A stretch of 64,000 nt of DNA from Polyangium sp. y55x31 (GTDB taxonomy: Bacteria; Myxococcota_A; Polyangia; Polyangiales; Polyangiaceae), in contig NZ_JARZHG010000010.1 in NCBI RefSeq assembly GCF_029946505.1, forward strand, positions 231,425-295,424. Reading direction: 5' to 3'. The notes beneath the pieces were generated by a model. It worked only from the letters and a program-made list of their open reading frames with translations, was not told the DNA's origin and searched no databases. Both the position numbers and the translations under genes were made by a program. The number at the start of each line of letters is the position of its first letter. The stretch's first letter is position 1. This document shows, in pieces, positions 32,670-42,141 of the stretch.

Positions 32670-34226
32670 ATGCTCACTGGCCGACGGGACCTCGTCCTGA
32701 TCCTGGATTTCGGTTCGCAATACACCCAGCTCATCGCCCGCCGGATCCGCGAGGCCTCGGTGTACTGCGAGGTCTACCGCTACGACCTGCCGATCGAGCG
32801 CATCCGCGAGCTCGCCCCCCGCGGCATCATCCTCTCGGGCGGACCGTCGAGCGTCTACGGCGACGGCGCCCCGCAAATCGAAGCCGAGCTCTTCTCCGTC
32901 GGCATCCCGATCCTCGGCATCTGCTACGGCATGCAGCTCCTCTCGCACCTGCTCGGCGGCAAGGTCGAGCGCGGCGCCGAGGGCGAGTACGGGCCCGCGC
33001 TCGTCCGCACGACCCGCGCTGCCGGCGTCTTCGGCCGCTTTCGCGACGGCGACGTCCTCGACGTCTGGATGAGCCACGGCGACAAGGTCGTCGAGCCCCC
33101 GCCCGGCTTCTCCACGCTCGGCACCACCGACACCACCCCGTTCGCCGCGATCGCCGACGACGAGCGCCGCATCTACGGCTTGCAGTTCCACCCCGAAGTG
33201 GCGCACACGCGCCGCGGCAAGGACCTGCTCGAAGCCTTCCTCTTCGACGTCTGCGGCCTCGAGCCCACGTGGACCCCGGCCTCGTTCGTCGAGGAGTCGG
33301 TCGAGGCGATCCGGCAGAAGGTCGGCCCCGACGCGAGCGCCGTGTGTGGCCTCTCGGGCGGCGTCGACTCCTCGGTCGCGGCGATCCTCTGCCACCGCGC
33401 GCTCGGCGACCGGCTCGTCTGCATCTTCGTCGACAACGGCCTCCTCCGAAAAGACGAGGCCCAGCAGGTCGTGAAGATGTTCGGCGACCACTACCACCTG
33501 CGGCTCGTGCACGTGGACGCGCGCAAGCGCTTCCTCGACGCGCTCTCCGGCGTCACGGATCCCGAGCAGAAGCGCAAGACGATCGGCCGCGTCTTCATCG
33601 AGGTCTTCGAGGAGGAGGCGAAGAAGATCGAGGATTGCCGCTTCCTCGTGCAGGGCACGCTCTACCCGGACGTGATCGAGAGCGTCTCGGCGAAGGGCCC
33701 GAGCGCGGTGATCAAGAGCCACCACAACGTCGGCGGTTTGCCCGAGCGCATGAAGCTCGGCCTCGTCGAGCCGCTGCGCGAGCTCTTCAAGGACGAGGTG
33801 CGCGCGGTCGGCGCGACGATGGGCATCCCGCACCACCTGCTCTGGCGACACCCCTTCCCTGGACCGGGCCTCGCCGTGCGTTGCCTCGGCCCGCTCACGG
33901 AGGAGCGCTTGCACGTCTTGCGCGAGGCCGACGCGATCTTCGAGGAGGAGATCCGCGAGGCGGGGCTCTACGACAAGATCTGGCAGAGCTTCTGCGTGCT
34001 CTTGCCCGTGCGCACCGTCGGCGTGATGGGCGACGAGCGCACGTACGACGAGGTGATCGCGCTGCGCGCCGTGGAGTCGAAGGACGGCATGACGGCCGAC
34101 TGGTCGCGCATCCCGCACGAGGTGCTCGGACGAACGAGCGCGCGGATCATCAACGAGGTCCGCGGCGTGAACCGCGTCGTGTACGATGTCTCGTCGAAGC
34201 CTCCGGCCACGATCGAGTGGGAATGA
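32670..34226 (+). CDS. guaA: GMP synthase (glutamine-hydrolysing)
   Basis: 518 residues. N-terminal class I amidotransferase domain (DLVLILDFGSQYTQLIARRI; nucleophile Cys in ILGICYGMQLLSHLLGG; His-x-Glu in GLQFHPEVAHT). The ATP-pyrophosphatase domain has the P-loop CGLSGGVDSSVAA, followed by VCIFVDNGLLRKDE, GTLYPDVIES and the C-terminal dimerisation domain ending NRVVYDVSSKPPATIEWE. It makes GMP from XMP, ATP and glutamine. A PEGA-domain gene overlaps its stop by 4 bases. Confidence 0.98.
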   Translation: MLTGRRDLVLILDFGSQYTQLIARRIREASVYCEVYRYDLPIERIRELAPRGIILSGGPSSVYGDGAPQIEAELFSVGIPILGICYGMQLLSHLLGGKVERGAEGEYGPALVRTTRAAGVFGRFRDGDVLDVWMSHGDKVVEPPPGFSTLGTTDTTPFAAIADDERRIYGLQFHPEVAHTRRGKDLLEAFLFDVCGLEPTWTPASFVEESVEAIRQKVGPDASAVCGLSGGVDSSVAAILCHRALGDRLVCIFVDNGLLRKDEAQQVVKMFGDHYHLRLVHVDARKRFLDALSGVTDPEQKRKTIGRVFIEVFEEEAKKIEDCRFLVQGTLYPDVIESVSAKGPSAVIKSHHNVGGLPERMKLGLVEPLRELFKDEVRAVGATMGIPHHLLWRHPFPGPGLAVRCLGPLTEERLHVLREADAIFEEEIREAGLYDKIWQSFCVLLPVRTVGVMGDERTYDEVIALRAVESKDGMTADWSRIPHEVLGRTSARIINEVRGVNRVVYDVSSKPPATIEWE

Positions 34227-34543
34227 TGGAAACGAGCGCGAAACGCGGCTTTCTTGCGGCCCTCGTCAGCGGGTCTTTTCTCGTGGCCGCGTGCGCGCCG
34301 AGCGCGCCGGCCACGGTCTCCTTGCGGGTGAAGGGCAACGCCCCGGACGCGTCGGTGACGATCGACGACATGTACATCGGGGCACTCGCGTTCGTGGCGA
34401 AGCGCGGCGTCGCCCTGCCCCCAGGCAAGCACCGGATCACCGTGGAGAAGCCGGGCTTTTTTCCGTGGGACAAGCTCGTCGAGGCCCGCGAGGGGGATCC
34501 GCCGATCCGCCTCGAGGTGGATCTCGTGAAGATCCCGGACTGA
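34223..34543 (+). CDS. PEGA-domain lipoprotein
   Basis: 106 residues (starts at 34223 or 34226). Lipoprotein signal FLAALVSGSFLVAACAPS, then a small beta domain: VSLRVKGNAPDASVTIDDMYIGALAF...GVALPPGKHRITVEKPGFFPW. This matches the PEGA module found in surface and signalling proteins. Its ATG overlaps the guaA stop codon. Role in the envelope is unknown. Confidence 0.8.
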   Translation: MMETSAKRGFLAALVSGSFLVAACAPSAPATVSLRVKGNAPDASVTIDDMYIGALAFVAKRGVALPPGKHRITVEKPGFFPWDKLVEAREGDPPIRLEVDLVKIPD

Positions 34544-34569
34544 TCCTGGGCCGTTCGGGCAAGAAGGAC

Positions 34570-34597
34570 TTGACTCTGCGGGATGTTTCGCTACCGT
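34570..34597 (+). promoter_or_regulatory. Sigma-70-type promoter for a small basic protein
   Basis: TTGACT (34570-34575) and TACCGT (34592-34597) are 16 bases apart. A start site near 34604 would leave ~16 bases before the ATG at 34620, which has GAGG six bases upstream. The A-rich lead (aagaaggac) also fits an UP-like element. Confidence is moderate as -10 hexamers in such G+C-rich DNA vary. Confidence 0.5.
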
Positions 34598-34619
34598 CCC
34601 GCGCTCCCCGAGGACAGAC

Positions 34620-34790
34620 ATGGCGAACACCCCGAAGTGGAACATCCGGTTGCGGCACGAGTGGCTCTCCACGCCGCTGAAGAAGAAGCGGATCAAGCGC
34701 GGCCAGAAGGCGCGTATTGGCCTGCTGGACGCCGAGGCGCGGAAGAAGACCAAGGCCGAGAAGGCCCCGAAGACCGAACAGGCGTCCTGA
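34620..34790 (+). CDS. Small basic protein, 56 residues
   Basis: MANTPKWNIRLRHEWLSTPL is followed by KKKRIKRGQKARIGLLDAEARKK and a Lys/Ala-rich tail. No family recognised, but coding is supported by a good GAGG ribosome site, a promoter-like pair upstream and a hairpin terminator downstream (34853-34899), a self-contained transcription unit. Strong basicity (about 16 Lys/Arg in the first 44 residues) suggests binding to RNA, DNA or the ribosome. It lies between the PEGA gene and the hybrid kinase gene. Confidence 0.6.
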   Translation: MANTPKWNIRLRHEWLSTPLKKKRIKRGQKARIGLLDAEARKKTKAEKAPKTEQAS

Positions 34791-34852
34791 CCGGACGTTC
34801 GGACCTCTCGCCGGCACGCGCGGAAGCCCCGCGCGTACGCTGACCCGAGACG

Positions 34853-34899
34853 AAAAGGCGTCGCCCTTCGCCCACAACGGCAGGGGTAGACGCCTTTTT
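34853..34899. terminator. Probable bidirectional terminator hairpin
   Basis: AAAAGGCGTC (34853-34862) pairs with GACGCCTTTTT (34889-34899) across a 26-base loop, giving a U-run on each strand's transcript. It follows the small basic protein gene and precedes the hybrid kinase gene by ~100 bases. The rest of the 207-base gap shows nothing else I recognise. Confidence 0.65.
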
Positions 34900-34997
34900 C
34901 CGTCCGTAAGGCCTCGCATTTTGGCATGCTGGCGCCGGTCGCCGTCGCCCGGTTCACGGCCACGGCCCAGAACGACGCACGCGCGTCGGGGTTCTAG

Positions 34998-37361
34998 ATG
35001 AGCGATACCAGCGAGGCCCTGCGTGAATCCGAGGAGCGTTACCGCACGCTCTTCGAACAGGCGCCCGTCGGCGTGTTCCTGTACGACCGGGACCTCCGGC
35101 TCACCACGTGGAACGCGCGCTTCGTGCAGCTCCTGCAGACGACGAACGAGCGGCTCACGTCCCTCGACATGCACGGGCTGCGCGATCGCGCCGTGCTCCC
35201 CGCGATCGAGGGCGCCCTCGCAGGCAAGTCGAGCACGTACGAGGGCCGCTACCAGGCGACCACGAGCGACGCCGTCGTATGGGTCTCGATGCGCCTTTGC
35301 CCGCTCCGGAACGCGAGCGGCGTCGTCATCGGCGGCATGGGCGTGGTCGAGGACCTCACCGAGCGACGCCGCGCGCTCGCCGCCCTGCTCGACAGCGAGC
35401 AACGCCACGCGCTCTACGTCAAGCGCAGCCCTCTCGGCGCGATCGTGTGGAACACGCGCTTCGAGGTGCTCGAGTGGAATCCGTCGGCGACGCGGATCTT
35501 CGGCTACACCGAGGAGGAAGCGCTCGGCAAACGCGAGCCGGGCTTCCTCGTACCCGCGCAGGAGTGGGCAAACGTCCGCGCCCTCTGGGAGAAGCTGCTC
35601 CGCCGTGAGGGCGGCGAACGGAGCGTCAACGAGAACCTCCGCAAAGACGGCCGCACGATCAGCTGCGAGTGGTACAATACGCCGCTCGTCGACGCGCAGG
35701 GCGAGGTGATCGGCGTCGCGGCCCTCGTCGAGGACGTGACCGAGAAGCAGGCCGCGGAGGAGGCGCTGAAGCGATCGGAGGCGCGGTTCCGCGCGCTGAT
35801 CGAGCATGCGCCCGACGCGATCGGCGTGGTGCGTCAAGGCCGGTGGATCTACGCGAACCCGGCGCTCGTCACGTACCTCGGCTACGAGCGCGCCGGCGAG
35901 CTCATCGGGCGCCTCGCGCGGGACTCGGTGCACCCCGAGGATCGCCCCACGCAGGAGTCCAACCACGCCGATCTCGAGCGTGGCACGTCGGTCTCGCCGC
36001 AGGAGTACCGGCTGCTCCGTCGTGATGGCTCCATCGTGCACGCCGAGGTCGTGAGCTTGCACGTCGACTACGACGGCGCGCCGGCGATCCTCGGCGTCGC
36101 GCGTGATCTGACCGAGCGCAAGCAGATGCAAGCGCGCCTCGTGCAAGCCGAGCGCATGGCCGCGGTCGGCACGCTCGCGGCCGGGGTGGCGCACGAGATC
36201 AACAGCCCCCTCGCCTACGTGCTCACGCAGCTCACGGTGGCGACCGCAGAAGCGCTGCCCGTGTTGAAGCAACGCGTCGAAGCCCTGGAGCGCGCCGCGG
36301 ATCTCACGCCCGGCGAGATCACGCAGCTCGCCCTGGAGCTCGAGGCTTCGATCGACGGCGCGCGCGAGGCGGCCGAACGCATGCGCAGCATCGTGCGCGA
36401 CCTGCGAACGTTCTCCCGCGCGGACGACGGCGAGATCGCGCCGACCGACGTGCGCCGCGTGCTCGACGCCTCGCTCAACATGGTCTTCGGCGAGATCCGC
36501 CATCGCGCGCGTCTCGTGAAGCAGTACGACGAAGTGCCGCTCGTCGACGCCAACGAAGCGCGGCTCGGTCAGGTCTTCGTGAACCTGCTCGTCAACGCGG
36601 CCCAGGCGCTGCCCGAAGGAAACGCGGCTGCGAACCTGATCCGGCTGCGCACCTACGTCGGCGACGCGGGCCGCGTGGTCGTCGAGGTGATGGACTCGGG
36701 GCCAGGCATCCCCGACGACGTCAAGGCGAAGATCTTCGATCCCTTCTTCACGACGAAGCCCGCCGGCGTGGGCACGGGCCTCGGGTTGTGGATCTGCCAG
36801 GGAATCGTCACGCGCCTCGGTGGCACGATCGAGCTTGCATCGAGGCCCGGCGAGACGATCTTTCGTGTCGTGCTCCCGCCCGGCGCCGCGGCCGGAAAAC
36901 CCGTCGACGGCGCGCGCGCGATCCGCGCCGACGAGCCGAACCTCGCCCAGAAGCCAGCCATGAAGCCGAAGCCCCCCGAGGCCAAGCCCCGCCGCGGCCG
37001 CGTGCTCGTGATCGACGACGAGGCGCCGCTCGCGAACGCGCTCAAGATGTTCCTCGCCGACGAGCATGACGTCGTCGTCTCGACGAGCGGCCGCGACGCG
37101 CTCGCGTTGCTCGAAAAGGACCCGTCGTTCGACGCGATCCTCTGCGACCTGATGATGCCCGACGTGACGGGCGTGGACGTGCACGAAGCGCTGCGTGAGC
37201 GCGCGCCGGACGTGGCCGCGCGCCTCGTCTTCGTGACGGGCGGCGCCTTCACACCGCGGATGCGCGCGTTCCTCGAGGAAGTGCGAAACCCTCAGCTCGA
37301 GAAGCCTTTCGACCTCCCGAAGCTCCGGGCGCTCCTGCGTCAGCTCGTTTCGGCGCGCTGA
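34998..37361 (+). CDS. Hybrid histidine kinase with three PAS domains and a receiver
   Basis: 787 residues, no membrane segment, so likely cytoplasmic. Three PAS units (~8-130, ~135-255, ~262-375) each start with a helix like [20 protein letters not shown]. The phosphorylated His is H399 in [14 protein letters not shown], followed by the ATPase domain ([36 protein letters not shown]). A C-terminal receiver has Asp717 in [12 protein letters not shown] and lysine in [10 protein letters not shown]. No cognate regulator is adjacent; phosphate may pass on-board. It is convergent with the next gene with 1 base between. Confidence 0.94.
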   Translation: MSDTSEALRESEERYRTLFEQAPVGVFLYDRDLRLTTWNARFVQLLQTTNERLTSLDMHGLRDRAVLPAIEGALAGKSSTYEGRYQATTSDAVVWVSMRLCPLRNASGVVIGGMGVVEDLTERRRALAALLDSEQRHALYVKRSPLGAIVWNTRFEVLEWNPSATRIFGYTEEEALGKREPGFLVPAQEWANVRALWEKLLRREGGERSVNENLRKDGRTISCEWYNTPLVDAQGEVIGVAALVEDVTEKQAAEEALKRSEARFRALIEHAPDAIGVVRQGRWIYANPALVTYLGYERAGELIGRLARDSVHPEDRPTQESNHADLERGTSVSPQEYRLLRRDGSIVHAEVVSLHVDYDGAPAILGVARDLTERKQMQARLVQAERMAAVGTLAAGVAHEINSPLAYVLTQLTVATAEALPVLKQRVEALERAADLTPGEITQLALELEASIDGAREAAERMRSIVRDLRTFSRADDGEIAPTDVRRVLDASLNMVFGEIRHRARLVKQYDEVPLVDANEARLGQVFVNLLVNAAQALPEGNAAANLIRLRTYVGDAGRVVVEVMDSGPGIPDDVKAKIFDPFFTTKPAGVGTGLGLWICQGIVTRLGGTIELASRPGETIFRVVLPPGAAAGKPVDGARAIRADEPNLAQKPAMKPKPPEAKPRRGRVLVIDDEAPLANALKMFLADEHDVVVSTSGRDALALLEKDPSFDAILCDLMMPDVTGVDVHEALRERAPDVAARLVFVTGGAFTPRMRAFLEEVRNPQLEKPFDLPKLRALLRQLVSAR

Positions 37362-37362
37362 C

Positions 37363-38517
37363 TCAGCGCGGACCGCGCGCCGCGAACCAGTCGCGGTAGT
37401 GCTGGTACAGCGTCGCGTACCGCACGTAGGTCTCGCGATCCGCTGCGAAGCGGCGCTGCCAGGCCTCGGTCTCGGTCGTGTGCGCCGTGTCCGAGAGCCC
37501 GTACTTCGCGCGGATCTCGCCGAGCGCGGCGGGGTTGACCGCGATCTCCGCGGCGAAGGCCGCGTACCGTTCGAGGCTGAGCTGCGGGCCCGAAGCGATC
37601 GCGGGGAAGCCCGCGAGCGTCATCGGCTGCGGCACCGTCGGCGGCAGCGGAACGGGCGTCGGGCGCTGCGAGTACGAGGAGCTCGACACCGGCGCCCCGG
37701 TGCTCGCGGGTCCAGCCGCGGCCGGCGATCCGGGCGCCGGCGGATATCCGTACCCCGCGGGTTGCTGCGGCTGCGGCGGCGACTGCGGCGGCGGGGTTGC
37801 GGCGAACGGCTTGGGAGGCGGCGGCGCGGGCGGCGGAAGGACCGCGGCCTGCAGGCCCGGCGACGACGGCTTGGGAGGAGGCGGCGGCGGCAGCGGCGCG
37901 GGCGGCCCGGCCTGGAACGGGAGCGCGGGCCTGCTCGGCGTCGCCGGCACCGGCTGCGTCTGCCGCGCCGGAAGTGGATCCGGAATCGTCGCGACGCGCG
38001 GCCGCATCGGCGGCGCGTGCTCGTCCGGCACCTTCACGCCCGGCGCGCTCTCTCGCGGCGGCGGCGGCGGCTTCACGGCGGGCGCGCCGATCGCCGTCGG
38101 CGCTGGCGGCGTCGGGCCCTCGCCGGCCGCTGCTGCGGCGGCGGCCCTTCGCGCGCGGAGCCTCGCGAGGAGCTGCTCCGGATCGGCCGTCGGCAACATG
38201 GGCACCGTGTCCATGAGCCCGAGCGGCACCGAGTGCGCGCGCGGCGGCGTCGGCTCGTCCTCACCGCCACCGGGGCGCGCCTTGCGGGCCTCGATGGCTC
38301 GCGACCGCGCTTCGAAGGCTGCCTTGTAGCGTGCCTCCAGCGCGTTGCGCGTCGCCTCTGGCTCACGCGACATACGCTCCATCCAGGCGTTGCGGCTCAC
38401 GCCCCACGCCTCGGCGGAGAGCGCCTCGACGCGCAAAACCTCCTCGAGGGGCGTCCCAGCCTCGACCTCCGCACATAACGCGGCGAATCGTTCGAGCTCG
38501 ATTTCCGGTTCCATCAC
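37363..38517 (-). CDS. Proline-rich protein with duplicated end domain
   Basis: 384 residues, family not recognised. The N-terminal ~75 residues (IELERFAALCAEVEAG, ALSAEAWGVSRNAWMERMS) and the C-terminal ~75 (LSLERYAAFAAEIAVN, GLSDTAHTTETEAWQRRFAAD) are similar helical domains, apparently a duplication. Between them lie ~200 residues of Pro/Ala with acidic and basic patches (AAVLPPPAPPPPKPFAA). The layout suggests two binding heads on a flexible arm. No signal or membrane segment. It is convergent with the hybrid kinase gene. Confidence 0.7.
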   Translation of the reverse strand: MMEPEIELERFAALCAEVEAGTPLEEVLRVEALSAEAWGVSRNAWMERMSREPEATRNALEARYKAAFEARSRAIEARKARPGGGEDEPTPPRAHSVPLGLMDTVPMLPTADPEQLLARLRARRAAAAAAAGEGPTPPAPTAIGAPAVKPPPPPRESAPGVKVPDEHAPPMRPRVATIPDPLPARQTQPVPATPSRPALPFQAGPPAPLPPPPPPKPSSPGLQAAVLPPPAPPPPKPFAATPPPQSPPQPQQPAGYGYPPAPGSPAAAGPASTGAPVSSSSYSQRPTPVPLPPTVPQPMTLAGFPAIASGPQLSLERYAAFAAEIAVNPAALGEIRAKYGLSDTAHTTETEAWQRRFAADRETYVRYATLYQHYRDWFAARGPR

Positions 38518-38659
38518 GTCGGGGCGCCCGTGAGCGCTCGGCAGACCATACGCCGGCTGTGGTCCGAGGTCGAGAGCGCCGCGCGACGTTTCAGCACGTT
38601 GCCGACGACTGGTCTTGCCACCCGTCCGTCAAACCGTGGTACTAAGCGAGGTAGAAACG

Positions 38660-39316
38660 ATGAACTCGAGTCTCCGCACCTTCCTCGGTCTTGCCCTCTT
38701 CGTCGCCCCCCTCTCGGCGGGCTGTGCCTCTCGCACGGCGCCCTTCGATCAGATGGACCAGGCGCAAATCACCGTGCTGCGCCTGACCGCGCCGCCGCCG
38801 CCCCCCACGGTGGCGGCCACGACGCCGGGCGCGTTGCCGGGCATCCCGGGCCTGCCCATCCCGCCCGAGATGCAGGCCGCGGGGCAGCAGCTCCTCCAGG
38901 GCCTGAACCAGGCGGCTCCGGGCCTCATCCCGCCGGGCCTGCTCCCGGGTGGCCAGACGCAGCAGCCGGCGCCCGCGCAGCAGCAGGTTCCGCTCTGGAA
39001 CGGCCTCGCGATCGTGGCCCAGACGCCCGTGACGAACGAGGACATGAAGAACGACCTCCTCGACCTCTTCGGCGACGAGGACAGCTTCCAGGCCGGCGCG
39101 AACAATTGCACGACGGCGCCTGGCATGGGCGTCTCGTTCGTTCGTCCGGGCCAGCCGAACGTCGACCTCGTCGTGTGGTTCACCTGCTCCAAGGCCGCCG
39201 GCGTCACGCCCTTCACGCTCCCCTACGGCAAGGACATGCTCACGGGCGAGTCGCACCAGAAGCTGAGCACGATCTACCAGGCGCTCTTCGGCATGGCCGT
39301 TCCCCCCGGCTCCTGA
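38660..39316 (+). CDS. Hypothetical lipoprotein
   Basis: 218 residues from ATG 38660 (GAGG upstream). Signal LALFVAPLSAGCAS is a lipobox. A Pro/Gln-rich linker (~35-120, QQPAPAQQQVPLW) leads to a ~95-residue C-terminal domain (NGLAIVAQTPVTNEDMKNDLLDLFGDEDSF..., VDLVVWFTCSKAAGVTPFTL) that I do not recognise. Two Cys in the domain (NNCTTAP; FTCSK) could form a disulfide. It precedes a Ser/Thr kinase gene on the same strand. Confidence 0.7.
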   Translation: MNSSLRTFLGLALFVAPLSAGCASRTAPFDQMDQAQITVLRLTAPPPPPTVAATTPGALPGIPGLPIPPEMQAAGQQLLQGLNQAAPGLIPPGLLPGGQTQQPAPAQQQVPLWNGLAIVAQTPVTNEDMKNDLLDLFGDEDSFQAGANNCTTAPGMGVSFVRPGQPNVDLVVWFTCSKAAGVTPFTLPYGKDMLTGESHQKLSTIYQALFGMAVPPGS

Positions 39317-39492
39317 TCTCTGCGCCTCCGAGGGCCTCGCTCCTGCGGGGCCCTCCACACGCTCTCCCCCGGCAAGCCCTGATCTTCGGGAACGCCTCGA
39401 ACGGCCATTCCACGCGTTCGTGGCGGAGAATGCGGCCTGGATGCTAGGATGACGCATCGGCGCCGTGTTTGCGGCGCTCGCCGGGCCTTCCG

Positions 39493-41127
39493 ATGACCCA
39501 AACCGAAAAGCTCTCCCCAGGGATGGTGCTCGGGCGCTACGAGCTGCTCTTGCCGATCGCACAGGGGGGCATGGCCACGGTATGGGCGGCGCGGCAAAAG
39601 GGCTCGCGCGGGTTTCAGAAGACGGTGGCCATCAAGACGATGCTCCCGTCGCTCTCGGACGACCCGCAGTTCGAGCAGATGTTCCTCGACGAGGCCTCGC
39701 TCGCGGCGCGCATCCATCACCCGAACGTCGCGGAGATCCTCGACGTCGGCGAGCAGGACGAGACGATCTACATCGTCATGGAGTGGGTCGACGGCGAGGC
39801 GCTCAGCGTCGTCACGAAGACCGCCAAGCGCAGCGACGTCCCCTTCCCGCAGCGCATCGCGCTCCGCATCGTCCGCCAGGCCTGCGCGGGCCTGCACGCC
39901 GCGCACGAGCTGCGCGACGACCAGGACCAGCACCTCAACCTCGTGCACCGCGACGTCTCGCCGCAGAACATCCTCGTCTCGTACGACGGCATCGTGAAGC
40001 TCGTCGATTTCGGCGTGGCGAAGGCCCTCGGCCGCGCGGGCGGCGAGACGACGGCCGGGCAGCTCAAGGGCAAAGTGCCGTACATGTCGCCCGAGCAGGC
40101 CCTCGGGCAGAAGATCGATCGGCGTACCGACGTCTTCGCGATGGGCATCGTGCTCTACCGGCTCACGACGGGCGTCCACCCGTTCCTCGGCGAGAACGAT
40201 CTCGCGACGATGAAGAACATCATCTCGCGCCCGCTCCTGCCGCCGCGCATGAAAAACCCGAGCTTCCCCGTCGAGCTCGAGCGTGTGCTGCTCACCTGCC
40301 TGAAGAAGGATCCGAACGAGCGCTACCAGACGATGCTGGAGCTCGACGCGGCGCTCGAGCGTGTGCTCGCCTTGTCCGGCGCTTCGGTCGTCGACGACGA
40401 CATCGGCGCGTTCACGCGCTCGGTGATGGGCGATCGGGGCCAGAAGCGACGCGCCGCGCTGCGTGACGCGGTGCGCGCTGCCGACGAGCGCGCCGCGGGC
40501 ATCGGGATGTCGCCGGGCGCCGCGCAGCCGCAGGTGCACGAGGCGGTCTCGGACATCGCGATCACGAGGATGAACTCGGCGCTCACGAGCTTCCCGACGA
40601 GCATGCCGCGGAACTCCTCGACCTCGATCATCCCGCCGTCGTCCGAATCGTACGCGGGCGGAGCAATGTCGGGTTCGCTCGTGCCGTCGATGCCGCGTCA
40701 GAACAAGCGCGCGGCGTTTTTCATGGCCGTCGGCGCGGTGACCGCGCTCTCGCTCGCGGGCACGTTCATGTTCCTGCGCACCACGATGGATTCGCGCGCG
40801 GCCGCGGGAAACGGCGCAAGCAACGTGGCGCCCACGCCGCCGAGCCCACCCGCGCCCACGCAGGCGCCGACGCCCGTGGCCGTGCAGACCGCCGCGGCCA
40901 CGCCGCCCACGGTGAGCACGGGCGGAGGCACGGTCCTCGACATCAACGATCTTCCGTCCGCCGACACGAAACCCGAAACGACGACCAAGCGCGACGACAA
41001 ACCCGCGACCACGACGAAAGGCACGGGCCCGACGAAGCCCGCGGCCACGGCGGTCGCGACGACCAAGCCCACCGGGGCGCCAGCGAGCACGACGTGGGTA
41101 CCCAAAGTCACGGATCCCGGCTTCTGA
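39493..41127 (+). CDS. Ser/Thr protein kinase, membrane-anchored
   Basis: 544 residues from ATG 39493. Hanks-type kinase with intact residues: loop IAQGGMATVWAARQ, lysine VAIK (K48), HRDVSPQN (D154), DFGVAK (172-174) and YMSPEQALGQ. After a Ser/Thr-rich stretch comes one membrane helix (AFFMAVGAVTALSLAGTFMFL, ~405-427). The C-terminal ~120 residues are Pro/Thr-rich (KPETTTKRDDKPATTTKGT) and lie outside the cytoplasm. Unlike the pseudokinase at 16.5-17.7 kb it looks active. It overlaps the next gene by 34 bases. Confidence 0.93.
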   Translation: MTQTEKLSPGMVLGRYELLLPIAQGGMATVWAARQKGSRGFQKTVAIKTMLPSLSDDPQFEQMFLDEASLAARIHHPNVAEILDVGEQDETIYIVMEWVDGEALSVVTKTAKRSDVPFPQRIALRIVRQACAGLHAAHELRDDQDQHLNLVHRDVSPQNILVSYDGIVKLVDFGVAKALGRAGGETTAGQLKGKVPYMSPEQALGQKIDRRTDVFAMGIVLYRLTTGVHPFLGENDLATMKNIISRPLLPPRMKNPSFPVELERVLLTCLKKDPNERYQTMLELDAALERVLALSGASVVDDDIGAFTRSVMGDRGQKRRAALRDAVRAADERAAGIGMSPGAAQPQVHEAVSDIAITRMNSALTSFPTSMPRNSSTSIIPPSSESYAGGAMSGSLVPSMPRQNKRAAFFMAVGAVTALSLAGTFMFLRTTMDSRAAAGNGASNVAPTPPSPPAPTQAPTPVAVQTAAATPPTVSTGGGTVLDINDLPSADTKPETTTKRDDKPATTTKGTGPTKPAATAVATTKPTGAPASTTWVPKVTDPGF

Positions 41128-42128
41128 GCAAGGGCAAGTCGCACGACTGGCCCCGCGATCTCGCGGTGGTCGGCCTCTGCGCCGCCATCGTGGTGATCGG
41201 ATCCGCCGCGCGCAGCGAGGACGAGGGCGCGGCCGCGAAGAACACGGAGACGTCCGCGTCCGCCGCCCCCACGCTCACCCTGTCGCCGCTTCCGAACGGC
41301 GCGCCCGGAAAGCCCGCTGCGCTCGTCTCGGAGGCCGCGCCTCGCAGCGGCTGCGACTTCCCGGACGACGGCTTCGGCGACTACCTCGGCTGGCGACCGC
41401 TCCCGCTCGGCCGCATCCTCGTCCCTTCGAGCCTCACCGTTCCGCCCGACGGCGGCTTCGATCTGCTCGTCCACTTCCACGGCACCGAGCCCGTCCGCAA
41501 GCAGCTCGCGCCCCTCGGCCTCGGCCTCGTGATCGCCGGCCTCGACACGGGCACGCTGTCGAGCGGCTACAAGAGCGCGTTCGAATCCGAAGGCACGTTC
41601 GACGCGATGCTCTCGGCGATCAGCCGCGAGGTCGCGCTCGCCACGAAAAACCCTGCTGCTCGCCCGCGCAGCATCGTCCTCTCGTCGTGGAGCGCGGGCT
41701 ACGGCGCGATCTCGCGGATCCTCGCGGGAGGCCGCGACGACGTCGACGCCGTCATCCTGCTCGACTCGCTCTACGCGAGTTACACGCCCGGCGCGAAGAT
41801 GCCCGATCCCACGGAGCTCGCGCCCTTCTCGTCTTTCGCGCGCGCCGCGGCGAACGGCGGACCCCTCCTCTTCGTCACGCACACGGCCGTCCCCACGCCC
41901 GACTACGCCTCCACGCTGGAGACGGGGACGTTCCTCCTGCGCGAGATCGGCGCCGACGTCCCGGCCACGCCGCCTGCGCAGGATCCGTTCGGCCTCTCGC
42001 GCGCTCACGATCAGAACCACTTCTTCCTCCGCGGATACGCGGGCTCGGACGGCGACGCGCACTGCGGCCAGCTCCGGCTCCTGCCCGACATCCTCCGGGA
42101 TCACGTCCTCTCCGCGTCCCGCCCGTAG
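41094..42128 (+). CDS. Exported alpha/beta-hydrolase-like protein
   Basis: 344 residues from GTG 41094, overlapping the kinase gene by 34 bases. A signal-anchor (DLAVVGLCAAIVVIGSAA) precedes a linker and a hydrolase-like region: GGFDLLVHFHGTEPVRKQL, then VLSSWSAGYGAISRILAGG as the nucleophile elbow, DAVILLDSLYASY, and a likely His in HDQNHFFLRG. Family not named. Substrate unknown. Coupling to the kinase gene suggests a shared envelope function. Confidence 0.75.
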   Translation: MGTQSHGSRLLSKGKSHDWPRDLAVVGLCAAIVVIGSAARSEDEGAAAKNTETSASAAPTLTLSPLPNGAPGKPAALVSEAAPRSGCDFPDDGFGDYLGWRPLPLGRILVPSSLTVPPDGGFDLLVHFHGTEPVRKQLAPLGLGLVIAGLDTGTLSSGYKSAFESEGTFDAMLSAISREVALATKNPAARPRSIVLSSWSAGYGAISRILAGGRDDVDAVILLDSLYASYTPGAKMPDPTELAPFSSFARAAANGGPLLFVTHTAVPTPDYASTLETGTFLLREIGADVPATPPAQDPFGLSRAHDQNHFFLRGYAGSDGDAHCGQLRLLPDILRDHVLSASRP

Positions 42129-42141
42129 GAGCCCATCGGCC

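Noticed and set aside
34437..37184. 915-codon minus-strand open frame over the hybrid kinase gene
   Set aside because: Low-complexity Arg/Glu/His composition, no motif; the plus strand carries a full kinase.
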